Shown here: one piece after another, positions 21,997 to 25,840 of the stretch | Layout of the letters: the number at the start of each line of letters is the position of its first letter | How positions within the stretch are numbered: position 1 is the first letter of the stretch | Program-made: the position numbers and the translations under genes | The notes under the pieces: model-generated | The model's database searches: none | The model's input: the letters and a program-made list of their open reading frames with translations, nothing else | What the model was told of the DNA's origin: nothing | From: CAZJNX01 sp964547415 | GTDB lineage: Bacteria > Pseudomonadota > Alphaproteobacteria > Rhizobiales > Amorphaceae | Assembly: GCA_964547415.1 (NCBI GenBank) | Contig: CAZJNX010000039.1 | Coordinates: 1-25,840, forward strand | Length of the DNA: 25,840 nucleotides | Reading direction: 5' to 3'

Positions 21997-24378
21997 CTAT
22001 GCTTGTCCTTCCGCCGCCGCGATCTCGTTCTTCACGCGCAGGAAGCTGTCGGGGCTGACGGAGATCGCGTCGATCCCGTTCTCCACGAGGAAGCGGGCGA
22101 ACTCGGGATGGTCGCTCGGCGCCTGTCCGCAGATGCCGGTGTGGGCGCCGGTGCGCTGGGCCGTCGCGAGCAGCGAGGCGATGGTCTTCTTCACCGCCGG
22201 GTGGCGCTCGTCGAACAGGCCCGAGAGGGTGTCGGAGTCCCGGTCGACGCCGAGGACGAGCTGGGTGAGGTCGTTCGAGCCGATGGAGAAGCCGTCGAAG
22301 CGGGCGGCGAACGCCTCCGCCAGCACCACGTTGGACGGGATCTCCGCCATCACGTAGACCTGAAGGCCCGCCTTGCCGCGCTCGAGGCCGTGGCGGGCCA
22401 TCTCGGCGAGCACCTTGTCGGCCTCCTCGGGCGTGCGGCAGAACGGGATCATCATCACGACGTTGGACAGGCCGATCTCCTCGCGCGCCATGCGGATCGC
22501 CCGGCATTCGAGGGCGAAGCCGTCCCGGTAGTCCGGGTGATAGTAGCGCGAGGCCCCGCGCCAGCCGAGCATCGGGTTCTCTTCCCGTGGCTCGAAGCCC
22601 GCGCCGCCGAGGAGCTCGGCGTACTCGTTGGTCTTGAAGTCGCTCATGCGGACCACGACCGGGTTCGGGTAGTGGGCGGCCGCGATCCGCGCGATGCCGC
22701 GGGCGAGCGTTTCTACGAAGAAGGCCTCGCCCGAGGGAAAGCCCGCCGTGATCTCCGCGATCTTCTCGCGCACGGCCGCGTCCTTGACCATCTCGCCGCG
22801 CACGAGGGCCATCGGGTGGACCTTGATGTGGTTGGAGATGATGAACTCCATCCGCGCGAGGCCCACCCCGTCGGCCGGCAGGCGCCACCAGCGGAAGGCG
22901 GCGGACGGGTTGGCGAGGTTCACCATCGCCTTGGTGCGGGTGGCGGGGATGCTCGACAGGTCGATCTCGTCCACCGACACCTCGGCGATGCCGGCGTAGA
23001 CGCGCCCCTCGTCGCCCTCCGCGCAGCTCACGGTGATCTCGGTGCCGTCGGTCAGCACCTGCGTGGCGTTGCCCGCGCCGACGATCGCCGGCAGGCCCAG
23101 TTCGCGGGAGACGATGGCGGCGTGGCTGGTGCGCCCGCCGTGATCCGTCACGATCGCCGCCGCCTTTTTCATGATGGGCACCCAGTCCGGGTCCGTCATG
23201 CCGGTGACGAGGACGGCGCCCGGCTCGAACCGGTCGATCTCCTCCGCGCTCTCGAGCCGGCAGACCCTGCCCGTGCCCACCGCGTCGCCGACGGCGAGGC
23301 CCGAGACGAGGAGCTCGCCCTTGCCCTTCACGTCGTAGGTCTTGAGCTCCCCCGCCTCGCGCCGGGACTGCACGGTCTCCGGCCGGGCCTGGACGATGAA
23401 CAACTCGCCCGTCTCCCCGTCCTTCGCCCACTCCATGTCCATGGGGAGCCCGTAGTGCTCCTCGATGCGTGTGGCCCAGCGGGCGAGCTCGATCACCTCC
23501 TCGTCCGTCAGGGTGAAGGCGGCCCGCTCCTCGGGCGTGGTGTCGACGGTGACGGTGGGCTCGGCCGCGCCCGCCGCGGCGAACACCATTTTCTCGCGCT
23601 TGGCGCCCTTCACCTTCTCCACGATGGGCTTGAGGTCGGCCTCGCCGAGGAGCGGCTTGAAGACCTGGAACTCGTCCGGGTCCACGATCCCCTGCACCAC
23701 CAGCTCGCCGAGGCCGAAGGCGCCGGTGATGAGCACCGTGCGGGGAAAGCCGGTCTCGGTGTCGATGGAGAACATCACCCCCGAGGAGGCGATGTCGGAG
23801 CGGACCATGCGCTGCACCCCCACCGAGAGCGCCACCTTCAGGTGGTCGAACCCGTGGTTCTTGCGGTAGCTGATCGCCCGGTCGGTGAAGAGGGAGGCGT
23901 AGCAGCGGCGCGTCGCGGCGAGGACCGCCTCCTCCCCCTCGATGTTGAGGTAGGTCTCGAGCTGGCCCGCGAAGCTCGCCTCGGGAAGGTCCTCCGCCGT
24001 CGCGCTCGAGCGGACCGCCACCTTCGCCGGCCCGCCCGCTGACATCTTTCCGTAGGCGGCGAGGATCGCCTCCCGCAGGTCGTCGGGAATGGTGCCTTCC
24101 GCGAGCATCTTGCGCACCGCTCCGCCGACGGCGTGGAGGTTCGACAGGTCGTCCTCGAGGCGGGCGATCTCGGCGGCGATCCGTTCCTTCAGGTCGTTCG
24201 CCTCCAGGTAGCGCCAGTACGCGGCGGCGGTGGTGGCGAAGCCGCCCGGCACGCGGATCCCGGCCGCGGAGAGGTTCGCGATCATCTCTCCAAGGGAGGA
24301 GTTCTTGCCCCCCACCTTCGCGACGTCGCCGCGCTTCAGGTTCTCGAGCGCGATGACGAGGGCCTCGGATCCGCTCAT
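21997..24378 (-). CDS. ppsA: PpsA, phosphoenolpyruvate synthase
   Basis: This 793-residue protein matches the length and whole layout of pyruvate, water dikinase, which makes PEP from pyruvate and ATP. The N-terminal ATP-grasp domain has KVGGKNSSLGEMIANL, VAVRSSATAEDLPEASFAGQ and ELFIVQARPETVQSRR. The swivelling domain has the phospho-accepting His (about residue 419) in GGRTSHAAIVSRELG. The C-terminal TIM barrel has GVGLARMEFII, MSDFKTNEYAELLGG, MIPFCRT, SIGSNDLTQLVLGVDRDS and GICGQAPSDHPEFA with the catalytic Cys. The ATG at 24378 overlaps the stop of the GH65 gene as ATGA, so it is translationally coupled to that gene. Pyruvate phosphate dikinase is excluded by the length and domain details. 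Confidence 0.96.
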   Translation of the reverse strand: MSGSEALVIALENLKRGDVAKVGGKNSSLGEMIANLSAAGIRVPGGFATTAAAYWRYLEANDLKERIAAEIARLEDDLSNLHAVGGAVRKMLAEGTIPDDLREAILAAYGKMSAGGPAKVAVRSSATAEDLPEASFAGQLETYLNIEGEEAVLAATRRCYASLFTDRAISYRKNHGFDHLKVALSVGVQRMVRSDIASSGVMFSIDTETGFPRTVLITGAFGLGELVVQGIVDPDEFQVFKPLLGEADLKPIVEKVKGAKREKMVFAAAGAAEPTVTVDTTPEERAAFTLTDEEVIELARWATRIEEHYGLPMDMEWAKDGETGELFIVQARPETVQSRREAGELKTYDVKGKGELLVSGLAVGDAVGTGRVCRLESAEEIDRFEPGAVLVTGMTDPDWVPIMKKAAAIVTDHGGRTSHAAIVSRELGLPAIVGAGNATQVLTDGTEITVSCAEGDEGRVYAGIAEVSVDEIDLSSIPATRTKAMVNLANPSAAFRWWRLPADGVGLARMEFIISNHIKVHPMALVRGEMVKDAAVREKIAEITAGFPSGEAFFVETLARGIARIAAAHYPNPVVVRMSDFKTNEYAELLGGAGFEPREENPMLGWRGASRYYHPDYRDGFALECRAIRMAREEIGLSNVVMMIPFCRTPEEADKVLAEMARHGLERGKAGLQVYVMAEIPSNVVLAEAFAARFDGFSIGSNDLTQLVLGVDRDSDTLSGLFDERHPAVKKTIASLLATAQRTGAHTGICGQAPSDHPEFARFLVENGIDAISVSPDSFLRVKNEIAAAEGQA

Positions 24379-25840
24379 GCGACGATCTCCTTCTCCTGGG
24401 CGGGCGCCGTGCCGCCGCCGTCCTTCAGGTGCTCCTGCCGCGCCCGCTCCCGGCCGTTCTCCGCCGCCGCGATCTCGGGGACGAGGCGGAAGGAGAAGGT
24501 CTGCCCGGGGCTGATCTCCCGCGTCTGGCCGCGGTAGGCGATGGTGACGGGGTTCGCCGTCATGGTGCGGCTCGACACGGTCAGCGTCTCCTGCGTCACG
24601 TCGAGGTCGAGGAGCTGGCCGCGATAGCGGATCTCCGCGTCGAGCCGCTTCACCTCCGCGGGCAGGCGCGGGTTGAACATCAGGACGCCGGTCCTCAGCT
24701 CCACCCCGAGGTAACAGCGCTGGATGAGATCCACGGTTCCCGCCATGGCGCCGAGGTGGATGCCCTCGGCGGTCGTCCCGCCCTGCAGGTCGCCGATGTC
24801 GCTCTCGAGCGCCTTGAGGGCGAGCTGCCAGGAGCGGTGGCGGTCGCAGCGGGCGAGCACCCAGGCGTGCACGATCCACGACAGGGTCGAGCCGTGGGAG
24901 GTGCGCTGCAGGTAGTAGTCGATGGTGCGGAAGATCGCCGCGCCGTCGAAGCGGTAGCCGAGCCTGTCGAAGATCAGTTCGATCTCCTCGCTCGAGAACA
25001 GGTAGAACAGCATCAACACGTCGGCCTGCTTCGAGGCCTTGTAGTTGTTCGGGTGGTCGCCCTCGGCCTCGAGGATGCGGTCGAGGCGCTGCAGGTCGCC
25101 GTACTTCTCGCGGTAGCCGTCCCAGTCGAACTCGGCGAGCTGCTCGTAGCCCTCGAACTGGCTGATGATGCCGCCGTCGTGGAAGGGGACGAACAGGCGG
25201 CGGCTCACCTCGTCCCAGCGGGCGATCTCGTCCTCGCCGAGTTCGAGGCGCTCGCACAGGCGGCGCCGCTCGTCGTCGGGCAGGATGGTGAGGATGTCGA
25301 TGGCCCGCGTCAGGAGCCAGGAGACCATCACGTTGGTGTAGGCGTTGTTGTCGATGCCGCCCTCGGTGGAGGGGTCGGCGCCCGGGTAGCCGGTGTGGAA
25401 CTCGTCCGGGCCCATGACGCCGCGGATGGCGAAGCGCCCGTCCGGCCTCTCCTCGGCGATGGAGGACCAGAAGCGGGCGATCTCCAGGAACATCTCCGCC
25501 CCGAAGTCCTGCAGGAAGCCGCGGTCGGCCGTCGCCTCCCAGTACTGCCACAGGTTGAAGCACACGGCCGCCCCGATGTGCCGCTGGCGCCACGAGTTGT
25601 CGGGGNNNNNNNNNNGTGGATGCGCTGGGTCTCCTCCCGGCCGTTCGAGCCGCTCATCCACGGGAACATGGCGCCGGAAAGGCCCACCTCGCGGGCCGCG
25701 CGCCGCGCCTCGTCCATCCGGCGGTAGCGGTAGCGCAGGAGCGCCCGCGTGATGACGGGCATCCTCAGGTTCAGGTAGGGGAAGATGAACAGCTCGTCCC
25801 ACATGATGTGGCCGCGGTAGGCCTCGCCGTGCCAGCCGCG
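24375..25840 (-). CDS. Glycoside hydrolase family 65 protein, 5' end beyond window, assembly gap inside
   Basis: The visible roughly 480 residues are the catalytic (alpha/alpha)6 barrel and C-terminal domain of GH65, the family of inverting maltose, trehalose and kojibiose phosphorylases and some hydrolases. Seen are MWDELFIFPYLNLRMPVITR, MFPWMSGSNGREETQ, PDNSWRQRHIGAAVCFNLWQ, the general-acid Glu in GVMGPDEFH, NNAYTNVMVSWLL, KQADVLMLFYLF, YYLQRTSHGSTLSW and GGTTAEGIHLGAMAGTVDLI. The last two blocks hold the phosphate-site residues of phosphorylases (HGS and the following Gly/Thr region), favouring a phosphorylase. The disaccharide cannot be decided. Ten Ns at 25606-25615 break the frame; see the gap entry. 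The N-terminal domain, and any fused HAD phosphomutase, would lie past 25840. Confidence 0.9.
   Translation of the reverse strand, partial: RLARRGLPRPHHVGRAVHLPLPEPEDARHHAGAPALPLPPDGRGAARGPRGGPFRRHVPVDERLERPGGDPAHPXXXXPDNSWRQRHIGAAVCFNLWQYWEATADRGFLQDFGAEMFLEIARFWSSIAEERPDGRFAIRGVMGPDEFHTGYPGADPSTEGGIDNNAYTNVMVSWLLTRAIDILTILPDDERRRLCERLELGEDEIARWDEVSRRLFVPFHDGGIISQFEGYEQLAEFDWDGYREKYGDLQRLDRILEAEGDHPNNYKASKQADVLMLFYLFSSEEIELIFDRLGYRFDGAAIFRTIDYYLQRTSHGSTLSWIVHAWVLARCDRHRSWQLALKALESDIGDLQGGTTAEGIHLGAMAGTVDLIQRCYLGVELRTGVLMFNPRLPAEVKRLDAEIRYRGQLLDLDVTQETLTVSSRTMTANPVTIAYRGQTREISPGQTFSFRLVPEIAAAENGRERARQEHLKDGGGTAPAQEKEIVA
25606..25615. other. Assembly gap (10 Ns) inside the GH65 gene
   Basis: The coding frame before the gap ends EETQRIH and after it resumes PDNSW in a different frame. 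In GH65 relatives about nine residues (LNPxSGxWx) stand between these blocks, which needs about 26 bases. Ten Ns are therefore a placeholder rather than the true length, and the gene is probably intact. Confidence 0.85.

Noticed and set aside
25601..25620. Frameshift in the GH65 gene
   Set aside because: The frame changes exactly at a run of ten Ns, and the missing family residues need a longer gap, so this is an assembly placeholder rather than a mutation.

Overview
The window is very GC-rich DNA, and long open frames on every strand are mostly compositional shadows. The real gene content points to an alphaproteobacterium of the Hyphomicrobiales (Rhizobiales) type: two BA14K-family secreted proteins, an aerobic-type cobalamin set (cobW-cobN-cobO), a nickel transporter of the NikK/NikM/NikL type, and high-GC codon use with GTG and TTG starts. 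I cannot name the genus.

Layout. (1) 1-1850 is a graveyard of insertion sequences. The window opens on the last ~50 bp of one IS3-family copy. A second, decayed copy of the same element (about 256-1605) lies tail-to-tail with it and appears to have landed in an older IS630-family transposase remnant (about 1611-1850). (2) 1851-2707 holds no gene I recognise. (3) 2708-8536 is a cobalamin-biosynthesis operon: a promoter, a textbook cobalamin riboswitch, then cobW, cobN (cobaltochelatase large subunit) and cobO (corrinoid adenosyltransferase). It is closed by a folded spacer and a convergent tRNA-Lys(TTT). (4) 8827-13332 is an accessory nitrogen-metabolism-like cluster: an SDR dehydrogenase, a stand-alone DUF1989 protein, an EamA/DMT-type permease, a RutB/biuret-hydrolase-like cysteine hydrolase on the other strand, and a translationally coupled pair of DUF1989 proteins resembling the urea-carboxylase-associated (CgdA/CgdB) pair. 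No urea or guanidine carboxylase is present. This is the best candidate for an undescribed pathway. (5) 13329-16126, minus strand: purQ without purS, and upstream of it a nikK-nikM-nikL-like operon behind a promoter overlapped by a near-perfect NikR operator. The energising subunits (NikQ, NikO) are absent. (6) 16384-21815: an MscS-type channel, trmO, two BA14K proteins, a metallo-beta-lactamase-fold hydrolase and a D-2-hydroxyacid dehydrogenase. (7) 21997-25840, minus strand: a GH65 glycoside phosphorylase/hydrolase (5' end outside the window and interrupted by a 10-N assembly gap), translationally coupled to PEP synthase ppsA.

How the parts fit. The cobalamin operon should be shut off by B12 through its leader, and the metal-uptake operon should be shut off by nickel through NikR. 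The DUF1989 cluster looks like uptake plus stepwise hydrolysis and deimination of a small ureido-, guanidino- or carbamoyl-type compound; its substrate is inferred only. The GH65-ppsA pair joins disaccharide breakdown to PEP formation. All assignments come from reading motifs by eye; no database search was run.
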